Shown: one piece after another, positions 51,752 to 60,896 of the stretch
Layout of the letters: the number at the start of each line of letters is the position of its first letter
Position numbering within the stretch: position 1 is the stretch's first letter
Assembly (NCBI GenBank): GCA_029260755.1
Contig: JAJDCQ010000168.1
Span: 62,001-126,000, forward strand
Reading direction: 5' to 3'
DNA from: Planctomycetota bacterium
GTDB lineage: Bacteria; Planctomycetota; J058; JAJDCQ01
Length of the DNA: 64,000 nt
Translations under genes and position numbers: made by a program
Notes under the pieces: generated by a model
What the model saw: the letters and a program-made list of their open reading frames with translations, nothing else
The model's database searches: none
What the model was told of the DNA's origin: nothing

Positions 51752-53479
51752 TCAGAGGTCGGCGAGATCGAGCCGGGCGACCTCGCCGGTGGCCACGAGG
51801 GGCGCGGCACGGGCGGCGAGCGAGCACGCTCCGCTCATCCGCGCCGCGGCGGCGAGGGCCGACCGGTCGTCGTCGCGGCGGATCGCGGCGGCGAGCTCCG
51901 CGGTGACGTGATCGAGGCCGGGGAAGAGGGTGATCTCGCCCGACCGGCCTCGGTCGCATCCGTCGCAACCGACCGGCTCGAAGCCGTCCCGTCCCGGCCG
52001 CCGGCAGTGGGGGCAGAGGCGAGGGACGGCGTGGAGGACGAACGAGAAGCGCAGCAGCTCGGCGAGGAGGTCGCCCGGCGCGCCCACGTCGAGCGCCCGG
52101 CCGATCGCCGCGACGCCGTCGCGGGCGGGCAGCGCCGCGACGACCGCGACGCCGCGGCGGGCGGCGTCGAGGCACTCGACGAGGCACTCCCGATCGGTCA
52201 CGAGGTCGACGACCAGGACATCGGGGTCCTGCCGCCTGGCGGCCCGGAGCAAGCTCCCCCGCGAGAGGCCGATCTCGGCGCGGGGCGACACCCGGATGAG
52301 ACCGCTCGGCCCCGCCGGAGGGCGGCCCTCGGCGATGCCGAGGACGACGCCGTCGGGCCGCGCCTCGCAGACCGCGGCCTCGATCGCCCGGAGAAGCTCG
52401 TCGCTCCGCCGCCAATCGGCCGCCCCGACGAGGCCGAGACCGCCGCTCTTCCCGGCGGCGAGCGACGCCACGGCGGCGACGATCTCGTCGGGAGCGTCCA
52501 TCGCGGCGAGGGTCGGCGGCGGACGTGACGCCTCGACGATCGCGATCACGGCGCGCTCGCCGTTCGCCGTCGGCAGGGTCGCCACGTGCGCCCAGACCTC
52601 ATCGCCGCCCCGCCCCCGAAGGCGGAAGCGACCCTCCTGCGGCAGGCGGCGCTCGGCGACGTCGAGCATCGCGACGATCTTGAGGCGGGCGAAGATCGGG
52701 TTCGCCATCACGAGCGGCGCGCGCTCCTCCTGAATCAGGCGTCCGCGGCGGCGCATCCGGATCCGGACGCTCTCGTCGGTCCGATCGATGTGGATGTGCG
52801 TCGCCTCCCGGCGGACGGCGTCGTCGAAGAGCGCCGTGACGAGGCGCACGACCGGCGGCGGCTCGGTGTCGTCGTGCTCCGGTGCGTCGTCGTCGCGGGG
52901 GGCCGCGTCGAGGTCGCGGATGAGCGCGTCGATCTCGGCGACGGCCGAGGGGTCGGCCTCGAACGAGTCGCCGAACGAGTCCGAGTCCGAGAACGGGTCG
53001 CCGTCATCGCTCGAGCCGGTCGGGGCCGACGTTCGGGGCGCGCGGACGGGACGCTCCGCCCGGCCCGCCTTCACCGCGCTCGGCGTGGCGAGGACGACGG
53101 CGAGCTCGCGGCCGACGATGAAGCGGAGGTCGTCGAGGGTCTCGGGAAGGAGCGGCTCGCAGGTCGCGACGACCAGGCGGCCGTCGTCGGCGAGTCGGAG
53201 CGGGAGCACGCCGAAGTCCTCGGCGGCGCTGGCCGGCAGGGCCGATGCGGCATCGACCGTCGGGACGAGGGCGGTCGTCTCGACCCGCCAGCCGGTCGCG
53301 TCGGTGAGCATGGCGACGAGGCGGTCCTCGTCGAGGAGACCGAGGGTCGCGAGCAGCTCGACGAAGCCGGGCGCCCCGTCCGACTCGCTGATCTCGAAGG
53401 CGGCGTCGGCCCGAGCGGGCTCGACGAGGCCGCGGTCGGTGACGAGGTCGCGGAGGCGTTCGTCGTGGGGGCGGCGCAT
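51752..53479 (-). CDS. GspE-like protein with degenerate nucleotide-binding motifs
   Basis: 575 aa. The N-terminal 150 residues resemble a MshEN/T2SSE_N domain (LLATLGLLDEDRLVAMLTDA, LRLADDGRLVVATCEPLLPE, DLRFIVGRELAVVLATPSAV), the cyclic-di-GMP-binding type in MshE. An acidic linker leads to an ATPase-like core: THIHIDRTDESVRIRMRRRG, ARLKIVAMLDVAERRLPQEG. Where Walker A should be, the sequence reads GLVGAADWRRSDELLRA, with no GKT. The Walker B analogue is RQDPDVLVVDLVTDRE, lacking the GE(I/V)RD Glu, and the His box is absent. The zinc finger CPHC...CDGC survives. Predicted to be an inactive, regulatory paralogue of GspE. Confidence 0.78.
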   Translation of the reverse strand: MRRPHDERLRDLVTDRGLVEPARADAAFEISESDGAPGFVELLATLGLLDEDRLVAMLTDATGWRVETTALVPTVDAASALPASAAEDFGVLPLRLADDGRLVVATCEPLLPETLDDLRFIVGRELAVVLATPSAVKAGRAERPVRAPRTSAPTGSSDDGDPFSDSDSFGDSFEADPSAVAEIDALIRDLDAAPRDDDAPEHDDTEPPPVVRLVTALFDDAVRREATHIHIDRTDESVRIRMRRRGRLIQEERAPLVMANPIFARLKIVAMLDVAERRLPQEGRFRLRGRGGDEVWAHVATLPTANGERAVIAIVEASRPPPTLAAMDAPDEIVAAVASLAAGKSGGLGLVGAADWRRSDELLRAIEAAVCEARPDGVVLGIAEGRPPAGPSGLIRVSPRAEIGLSRGSLLRAARRQDPDVLVVDLVTDRECLVECLDAARRGVAVVAALPARDGVAAIGRALDVGAPGDLLAELLRFSFVLHAVPRLCPHCRRPGRDGFEPVGCDGCDRGRSGEITLFPGLDHVTAELAAAIRRDDDRSALAAAARMSGACSLAARAAPLVATGEVARLDLADL

Positions 53480-53525
53480 CGCGTGAGGCTCCGGTGAGCG
53501 AGAGCTCGCTTCCTCCGGGACTCGC

Positions 53526-54269
53526 TCAGCGCGAGTCGTCGTCGGTGTAGTCGTCCGCTGGCTTGCTCTCGTCGGCGGCGAGGCGCTGGTTCCAGTAGGC
53601 GACGAAGGTCGAGGTCCGCATGACCTTCTTGATCCGGAGGCGCCGGCAGTAGTCGCGCGCCCAGCAGAGCCGCATCTCGAAGAGCTTGAGGTGGCTCTCG
53701 CTCCGGTCGTCGGGGACGACGAACCACAGCGGGACCCGCTCGTTGGACGCGTCCTCCACGCCGAGGACGTAGTCGGCGGCCAGGCAGCTCCCCAGGAGCG
53801 CCTTCCAGTTGCTCTTGTCCTCGACCTCGACGATCCCGGCGATCCGCATCCCGCGGCGGACGACCACGTCGGGGCTGTAGGTGTGGTTGAGGAGCTTCGG
53901 CGAGAGGTCGACCGAGACCGACTCGTCGTCCATCCGCGCGTGGTAGCGCGAGAGGACGTGGGCGACGTCGTCGACCATGAGGTCGTGGTGGTTCTTCGAC
54001 TTCACCGGCTTCGCGGGCGAGGGCGTTCGAGGAGCCTTCTTCTTGCGCCTCGCCGGTCGCCGGGGACGAGCCGTCTCCTCGGATGAGACCTCGTCCGTCT
54101 CGTCCGAGTCGGAGTCCGGCGCCCGAAGCTCCTCGGAGTCCGAGTCGAGATCATCGCGCGACCGCCGTCGCCGTCCGCCGCGGTCGGCGCCCTTGGCCTT
54201 GTCGCCGCGCTTGCCCGGTCGCTTCGCGGCGGGCTTGCCGCCGGACTTCTTCGCTTTGGCTCTGGCCAT
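53526..54269 (-). CDS. Unknown protein with charged tail and possible nuclease-like core
   Basis: 247 aa. Residues 1-90 are a low-complexity basic then acidic tail (MARAKAKKSGGKPAAKRPGK, DDLDSDSEELRAPDSDSDET). The remaining 150 residues hold a compact domain with SPDVVVRRGMRIAGIVEVED, then K. This PD-x(n)-ExE-x-K spacing is like the PD-(D/E)XK nuclease core, and LWFVVPDDRSESHLKLFEMR could be the following strand and helix. That reading is tentative: the same pattern can occur by chance. It lies between the GspE-like and epimerase genes on the same strand. Confidence 0.5.
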   Translation of the reverse strand: MARAKAKKSGGKPAAKRPGKRGDKAKGADRGGRRRRSRDDLDSDSEELRAPDSDSDETDEVSSEETARPRRPARRKKKAPRTPSPAKPVKSKNHHDLMVDDVAHVLSRYHARMDDESVSVDLSPKLLNHTYSPDVVVRRGMRIAGIVEVEDKSNWKALLGSCLAADYVLGVEDASNERVPLWFVVPDDRSESHLKLFEMRLCWARDYCRRLRIKKVMRTSTFVAYWNQRLAADESKPADDYTDDDSR

Positions 54270-54289
54270 TCGAGACGGGTTCTCCGCGA

Positions 54290-55387
54290 TCAGGTCGTGG
54301 GCGCGCTCGCCCGCTGCACGAACGCGAGGCTCTGGCCCGCGCTTCCGCCGACGTCGGCGGGGTCGAGGTCGCCGGCGCCGACGAACGACGCGACGGTGTC
54401 GATCAGGGTCTCCTCGAGGGGTCGCACCGGCAGCCCGAGCTCCTCGCGCGCGCGGCGCGCGTCGTAGTAGCCGTAGAGGGTCGCCGCGCGGGCGTAGTAG
54501 CGGAGCTCGGCGATCTCGGTCCGCTCGAGGAACGACGGGCCGAACCGGACCAGGCCATCGATCGCCGTGGCGACCCCGTTCGCGAGGGCGTTCGGTGCGT
54601 GGCGCGGGGCGCGGCCCCCGAAGAGGCGGACGAGCACCTCACCGAACGCGGCGTGGGGCAGGTTGTGCTGGTTGAGGATGTAGCGCTCGCCGGCGCGGCC
54701 GCGGAAGAGCGCCTCGACGGTCGCGTCCGCGACGTCGCGGACGTCGACGTAGCCCATGCCGCCGGTCGGGAACGCGGGGATCCGGCCAAGGAGGATCATG
54801 TGGACGAGGCGCGGGCTCGCCCGAGACGCCTTTCGCCCGGGGCCGAGGACGATGCTCGGGTTGGTGACGGCGAGCTCCATCCCGCTCTCGGCCGCCCACG
54901 CGAGGATGTCGCGCTCCGCCCGATGTTTGCTCGTCATGTAGGGGTCGCCGAGGCGCTCGAGCTCCCAGCTCACCCCCTCGTCCTGGAGGACGGGGCGTCG
55001 GGTGAGGCCGACCGCGGCGACGCTCGACACGTGGACGGCGCGGCGGACGCCGGCCCGCAGGGCCGCATCGAAGACGAGGCGGGTGCCCTCGATGTTGATC
55101 CGGATGAGCTGCTCGGTGCCCTCCTTGCGAGGAGTGGTGAGCGCGCCGGCGTGGATGAGGCCGCCCGCCCCGCGCGCGGCCGCCTCGAGGCTGGCCCCGT
55201 CGCCGAGGTCGCCGCGGACGACCTCGTCCGCCCCGGACGCGAGGCAGCGTTCCTCCGCCTGGTCGCTCCGCGCGATCGCACGACAGGGCGTGCCGCGGGC
55301 GCGGAGGCTGCGGATGATCCACTCGCCGATGTAGCCGCTGCCGCCCGTCACCAGGACGGGCCCATCGGGCGTGAATGGCGCGGTCAT
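54290..55387 (-). CDS. NAD(P)-dependent epimerase/dehydratase, extended SDR
   Basis: 365 aa. The coenzyme-binding loop is VTGGSGYIGEWIIR, the Asp loop ADEVVRGDLGD, and the catalytic YxxxK is DPYMTSKHRAE preceded by VHVSSVAAVG with Ser. NPSIVLGPGRK is also typical. The protein resembles dihydroflavonol reductase/HpnA-like extended SDRs. Substrate unknown. Two candidate partners (lipid or sugar) can be imagined from the window but none is adjacent. Confidence 0.85.
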   Translation of the reverse strand: MTAPFTPDGPVLVTGGSGYIGEWIIRSLRARGTPCRAIARSDQAEERCLASGADEVVRGDLGDGASLEAAARGAGGLIHAGALTTPRKEGTEQLIRINIEGTRLVFDAALRAGVRRAVHVSSVAAVGLTRRPVLQDEGVSWELERLGDPYMTSKHRAERDILAWAAESGMELAVTNPSIVLGPGRKASRASPRLVHMILLGRIPAFPTGGMGYVDVRDVADATVEALFRGRAGERYILNQHNLPHAAFGEVLVRLFGGRAPRHAPNALANGVATAIDGLVRFGPSFLERTEIAELRYYARAATLYGYYDARRAREELGLPVRPLEETLIDTVASFVGAGDLDPADVGGSAGQSLAFVQRASAPTT

Positions 55388-55913
55388 GACGGGCTCCAGG
55401 AGCGGGCTGGGACCGGCTGGTCGGCGATGATCCTACCAGCAGGGGAGGGGATGGCGCGAGCGGCCCCGAGCCCGGCACCAGGGGGCCGGGTACGCCGACT
55501 CGAGGCTGGGCTCGCCCGGACCGCGGACTGATTCGTTGGCGACGACGCCGCCGAGGTCGACGCGACGTATCGCCTCCATGACCCGGTCGATGTCGCGGGT
55601 GAGGACGGCTGCCCGCCGAGGCCGAGCGGGTCGAGCTCGCTGGGTCGACGAGGCCCGATCCGGCGGCGCCCGCGTGCTCACCAGCCGCAAGCGCGAGCGC
55701 CGGTCTACGGGGCGACCGCCCTTCGACCGGGTGACGCCCGCGATGAAGGTGCTCGCCGAGGTGTCTTCGCGCCGGACGACTCGGTCGTCGACGGCGACGA
55801 CCGAGTCGAGGCGCTTCGCTTGCCGGCGACTGGGTCGGCGACCGCTCGACCCCGCCACCGTCGTCGGGCCGATGATCGGACTCGATCGTCGCCGCGACCC
55901 GCCCGAGCAGGCG
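55388..55913. other. 526-bp gene-poor stretch with a possible ALDH remnant
   Basis: No complete gene is seen. The open frames on either strand show no conserved family and look like by-products of GC-rich sequence. One minus-strand patch, 55530-55612, resembles an aldehyde dehydrogenase fragment and is listed separately. Confidence 0.55.
55530..55612 (-). pseudogene. Possible aldehyde dehydrogenase fragment
   Basis: The minus strand reads AAVLTRDIDRVMEAIRRVDL then GGVVANES, close to the ALDH C-terminal segment (AGVFTRDIDRAMRAIE and GGVVIND). No other conserved ALDH block was found around it, so it is either a small remnant or a chance match. Confidence 0.3.
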
Positions 55914-56993
55914 TCAGCGAACGGCAACCGGGGACGCGGCCGCCGGCCGGTTGCGGCGCCCGCGAGCTCGACGCGGCGTCGTCGGCGCCTCCTCGAACTC
56001 GCGCCAGCGTGCCGGTCGCTCGACGACCAGCATTCCATCGGGCCGCTTCTCGGTGACGCGCAACAGCCCCGCCGTCTTGAGTCGATGGTGGCCAGCGCAG
56101 AGCGGCACGACGTTGTCGGGGTCCCAGCGGCGGGAGGGGTTCTGGGCACGCGACTCGATGTGGTCGACCTGGAGATCGACGCGGCAGCCGCATCCGAGGA
56201 TGCCGCAGGCGAATCCGTACCTCGCGAGACAGTCGTTCCGAAGGGCCCGATCGCGCTGGATCTCGTCGGGGACTTCGTCGTCGCGGGTCACGGTCGCGGG
56301 GCGTCCGACGTTTGCACCGTGCAACTCGCCGGCGTTCGGTTCGACGGTCTGCTCGGGGTCGTCCGCGTCGTCGTCGGCGACGACCTCGGACTCGTCGAGC
56401 GGCGTCGCGAGGTAGTCGAACGCGAGCACATCGAGCGCTTCGGCCACTCCGACCTCGGCGCCACCGACCTTCCGGACTCGCTCGATCGCCTCCTGAAGCC
56501 TCGTCCACTGATCCGCCTCCAGGACGACCCGCAGGACGTGGCTCGGCCCCTCCCGCGGGGCGAAGCGCTCTTCCCGATCGACGAGCTGCCGGAGGACATC
56601 GCGGCCGTGGATGCGCGCGAGATCGATCCATCGGTCTCCGTCCTTGCCGCCGACGAGGCCGGCGATGACATCGATCTTGCTGTAGGAGACCTCGCCCCGC
56701 TCGAACGCCTGTCGGAGGCCGGGATGCCGCTCGCAGGCGCGCGCGGCCCGGAGAAGGCGATAGGTCTTGTGGCGGTTGAAGCCCAGCTCCGCCTCCGCGA
56801 ATCGAGGCGTGTCCGGATGGCCGAAGCCGTCGTGGAGCCTCCGGCGATCGACCTCGAGGAGGTAGAAGGCCGTCACGGAGTCGCACCGCTCCGCGATGTG
56901 CGCCAGCCGACGAAGGAGCCTCCGCACCTCATCCGGCGCGAGGTTCGACTCGCACGTGGGGATCTCGTCGGCCGGCGTGGTGAGCGTCGTCAT
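55914..56993 (-). CDS. HNH endonuclease-domain protein
   Basis: 359 aa. Residues 1-200 are a helical DUF222-like region (VRRLLRRLAHIAERCDSVTA, GFNRHKTYRLLRAARACERH). The C-terminal HNH nuclease is clear: CLARYGFACGILGCGCRVDL, QVDHIESRAQ (first His), WDPDNVVPLCAGHHRLK (Asn and second His pair). Zinc-binding Cys appear before and within it. Proteins of this layout are abundant in high-GC bacteria and are suspected to be mobile or defence-related. GGGAGGAAGAAGG precedes the start. The next gene upstream on the same strand is the DUF2262 protein, 245 bp away. Confidence 0.85.
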   Translation of the reverse strand: MTTLTTPADEIPTCESNLAPDEVRRLLRRLAHIAERCDSVTAFYLLEVDRRRLHDGFGHPDTPRFAEAELGFNRHKTYRLLRAARACERHPGLRQAFERGEVSYSKIDVIAGLVGGKDGDRWIDLARIHGRDVLRQLVDREERFAPREGPSHVLRVVLEADQWTRLQEAIERVRKVGGAEVGVAEALDVLAFDYLATPLDESEVVADDDADDPEQTVEPNAGELHGANVGRPATVTRDDEVPDEIQRDRALRNDCLARYGFACGILGCGCRVDLQVDHIESRAQNPSRRWDPDNVVPLCAGHHRLKTAGLLRVTEKRPDGMLVVERPARWREFEEAPTTPRRARGRRNRPAAASPVAVR

Positions 56994-57025
56994 TCGATGG
57001 ACCCTTCTTCCTCCCTGTGCCTCCT

Positions 57026-57069
57026 CCCTAGACGTTCGACGTGCGGAAGATGTTCCAGGTTGTCTAGGG
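57026..57069 (+). repeat. 8-bp inverted repeat with T-run
   Basis: CCCTAGAC (57026-57033) and GTCTAGGG (57062-57069) are exact inverted copies 28 bp apart, followed on the plus strand by five T. It lies just upstream of the HNH gene (minus strand). It could be a terminator for antisense transcription or an operator; orientation does not fit termination of either neighbour. Confidence 0.4.
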
Positions 57070-57238
57070 TTTTTGGCGTAGCAGTTTGCCTCGCCGATCC
57101 GGGGCAGGAGGCCCGCGCCACTCTTCGGTTCAACGGGTCGCCTCGGCGCCTCGATCGTGGTCCGGAAGGGGGCTCACGTCGTCGTCGCACTCCCCGCGCA
57201 CGTCCGGAAGATCGGGTCGTCACGACTCGCTCGGGAAG

Positions 57239-58114
57239 TCACCCGGAGAGTTCGACGTGAGCCGGCCGTAGTCGCGAGTCGAGGGATACGACGATCGTGT
57301 GACCCCAGAAGAGGTCGCCGTCGTCGAAGAGCAGTTCGACCTCTCCCTCCTCGTAGGCCGTCACGCGATCGAGACGGAGCGCCGCGACGAAGCGTTTTCG
57401 ATCGATCCTCTCCTCGCCCTCGGCGAGCCATGTCGTGTTCTTGAGGTCGAGGAGCTCGCTGGCGGCGTGTCGCTTGATGTCTGGGAGGGCAACCGCGAGC
57501 GCGGCGAGTGTCGAGGCGGCTGCCGCGAATGCCTCGTCGGTCGCATGTTCTCCCCCCTGGAGCTCGAAGCTCACGCGCGCGGTCGACGGACCCTCGAGGT
57601 TCCAGCTCGCGTTCCAGCAGCTCGAGTTCGCATCCCAGGCGAGACGTCCCAAGTCCGAGTGCTCGCGGATCCGTCGGGGCACCGGCGTCGGAGGATCCTC
57701 GACTCTCCGTCGAACGTCCGGGTCCTCTTCGCGCGCATAGGTCTCCAGGAGAGCGTCGTCGTCGTCCACCGCGCCCTTCTGGAGCGGTTCGGTGGGATCG
57801 AGGCTCCACGCGATCCAGAGCTGGTCACCCGAGAGTCGATACAGTCCATGCTCCGTTCGACGTCGGGCGACCCGGCCGCCCTCCTGTTCGAACCAGCCCG
57901 TCCGCCGAGTGATTCGGCGGGGACTCGCTCGAGGGTCGAGCTCGAACGTCGATCGGATCTCAGGCTCGTCCTGGTAGTGAACCACGGGTGATCCGGCCTC
58001 CCACGTTCGATCGTCCCGAAAGACGATGTGGGTGACCTCGGAGTCCTCGAGCTCGCCCTCGCAGGAGCACGCCTCGAGCCGCCAGACGCCCTGGATTCGT
58101 TCGCGGTCCGACAT
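57239..58114 (-). CDS. Probable TIGR03067-like plus DUF2262 protein
   Basis: 291 aa from the ATG at 58114 (CTGGAG upstream); a start 12 codons earlier is possible. The N-terminal MSDRERIQGVWRLEACSCEG and following HIVFRDDRTWEAG with a beta-rich pattern resemble TIGR03067 lipocalin-like domains common in Planctomycetota. The C-terminal part (RFVAALRLDRVTAYEEGEVE, LFWGHTIVVSLDSRLRPAHV) matches DUF2262 with its FWGHxIVV block. No export signal. Function unknown; both assignments rest on pattern recognition. Confidence 0.65.
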   Translation of the reverse strand: MSDRERIQGVWRLEACSCEGELEDSEVTHIVFRDDRTWEAGSPVVHYQDEPEIRSTFELDPRASPRRITRRTGWFEQEGGRVARRRTEHGLYRLSGDQLWIAWSLDPTEPLQKGAVDDDDALLETYAREEDPDVRRRVEDPPTPVPRRIREHSDLGRLAWDANSSCWNASWNLEGPSTARVSFELQGGEHATDEAFAAAASTLAALAVALPDIKRHAASELLDLKNTTWLAEGEERIDRKRFVAALRLDRVTAYEEGEVELLFDDGDLFWGHTIVVSLDSRLRPAHVELSG

Positions 58115-58196
58115 CGCTCCAGGGTCGGCGAGGAGCCCACGGTCCTTCAAGGCCGAGACGTGGGACGCCCGCTCGCGCTGCGCGCCGGGGAGACGA

Positions 58197-58226
58197 TTGG
58201 CTCCGAGGCGCGTCGATCGCTACAAT
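58197..58226 (+). promoter_or_regulatory. Candidate promoter of the biotin ligase-mutase operon
   Basis: TTGGCT (58197-58202) and TACAAT (58221-58226) with an 18-bp spacer, placed 25 bases before the ATG at 58251. No obvious operator is seen. Confidence 0.45.
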
Positions 58227-58250
58227 CGCCGCCCCTTTCGGGACTACCGC

Positions 58251-59167
58251 ATGACCGACGCCGATCGAGCTACCGCCGCCCTGTCCCTGCCGAGCTCCGA
58301 GCAGCTCATCGCCGCGGCGCGCTCCGCCGGGGCGAGCCGCTTCGGGACGGGACGCGTCGTCGTTCACGCCTCGACCGGCTCCACCCAGGATGACGTCCTC
58401 GCCCTCGCCGACGCGGGCGCCAAGGAGGGCTCGGTCGTCCTTGCGGGCGTTCAGACCGCCGGCCGTGGGCGCCGCGGGCGCACCTGGGTGAGCCCGCCCG
58501 GCGGCCTCTTCCTCTCGATCCTCCTCCGACCTCGCGCCGACTTCCTGGCGACGGTCCCCGCCAGCCTCCTCGCCGGCCTCGCCGTCGTCCGCGCCATCCG
58601 CGAGGTCGCCGGCGTCGAGGCGCGCCTCAAGTGGCCGAACGATGTCGTGATCGACGGGCGCAAGGTCGCCGGCATCCTGGGCGAGGCTCGCGAGCCGAGC
58701 CGGGACGCGAAGCGCGAGCGCGGCTCGGGGCGGCTTCCCGTCGACGAGCGCGTCGTCGCGCTCGGGATCGGGATCGATGTCGCCGTGCGCTCCGACGACC
58801 TCCCCGAGGACGTCCGTCCCATCGCCACCTCGCTCGACCGCGAGCGCGCGGGCGCCGGCGCCCGCCCGATCGACGCGACCGCCCTCGCGGCCGCTCTCCT
58901 CGCCCATCTCGAGGTGCTCCTCGATCTCGCCGCGGATCCCTCCGAGCGCGCGGCCCTCGGCGCCGCCCTCACCGAGCGCCTCGTCACGATCGGCCAGCAG
59001 GTCCGCGTCGACCTCGGGCCCAACCAGGGCTCCTTCGAGGGTGTCGCCGTCCGCTTGACCGCCGCCGGCGCTCTCGTCGTTCTCGACTCCGCGACGAACG
59101 AGGAGCGCACCGTCCTCGCGGGCGACGTCACCCATCTTCGCCCCCGTCCCTCGGAGGGAAGCGTCTC

Positions 59168-59171
<4 letters not shown>
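58251..59171 (+). CDS. birA: Biotin-[acetyl-CoA-carboxylase] ligase (BirA catalytic type)
   Basis: 306 aa. It activates biotin with ATP and attaches it to the carrier domain of carboxylases. The catalytic core is recognisable: VQTAGRGRRGRTWVSPPGGL (biotinyl-AMP loop), SILLRPRADF, KWPNDVVIDGRKVAGILGE and GIGIDVAV. The ADEV-like C-terminal domain (GQQVRVDLGPNQGSFEGVAV) is present. No N-terminal helix-turn-helix regulatory domain exists, so it is the group I, non-repressor type. Its overlap with the mutase gene (GTGA) links it to propionyl-CoA carboxylation. Confidence 0.94.
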
Positions 59172-60841
<1,670 letters not shown>

Positions 60842-60896
60842 TCGCGGTCCACGACGCGGCGTCTCGACGATGGAAGAGAGCCGCGGAGGCAAGCTC

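Noticed and set aside
57026-57074. Intrinsic terminator for the DUF2262 gene
   Set aside because: The T-run is on the plus strand, while the gene is on the minus strand, so orientation is wrong for that purpose.
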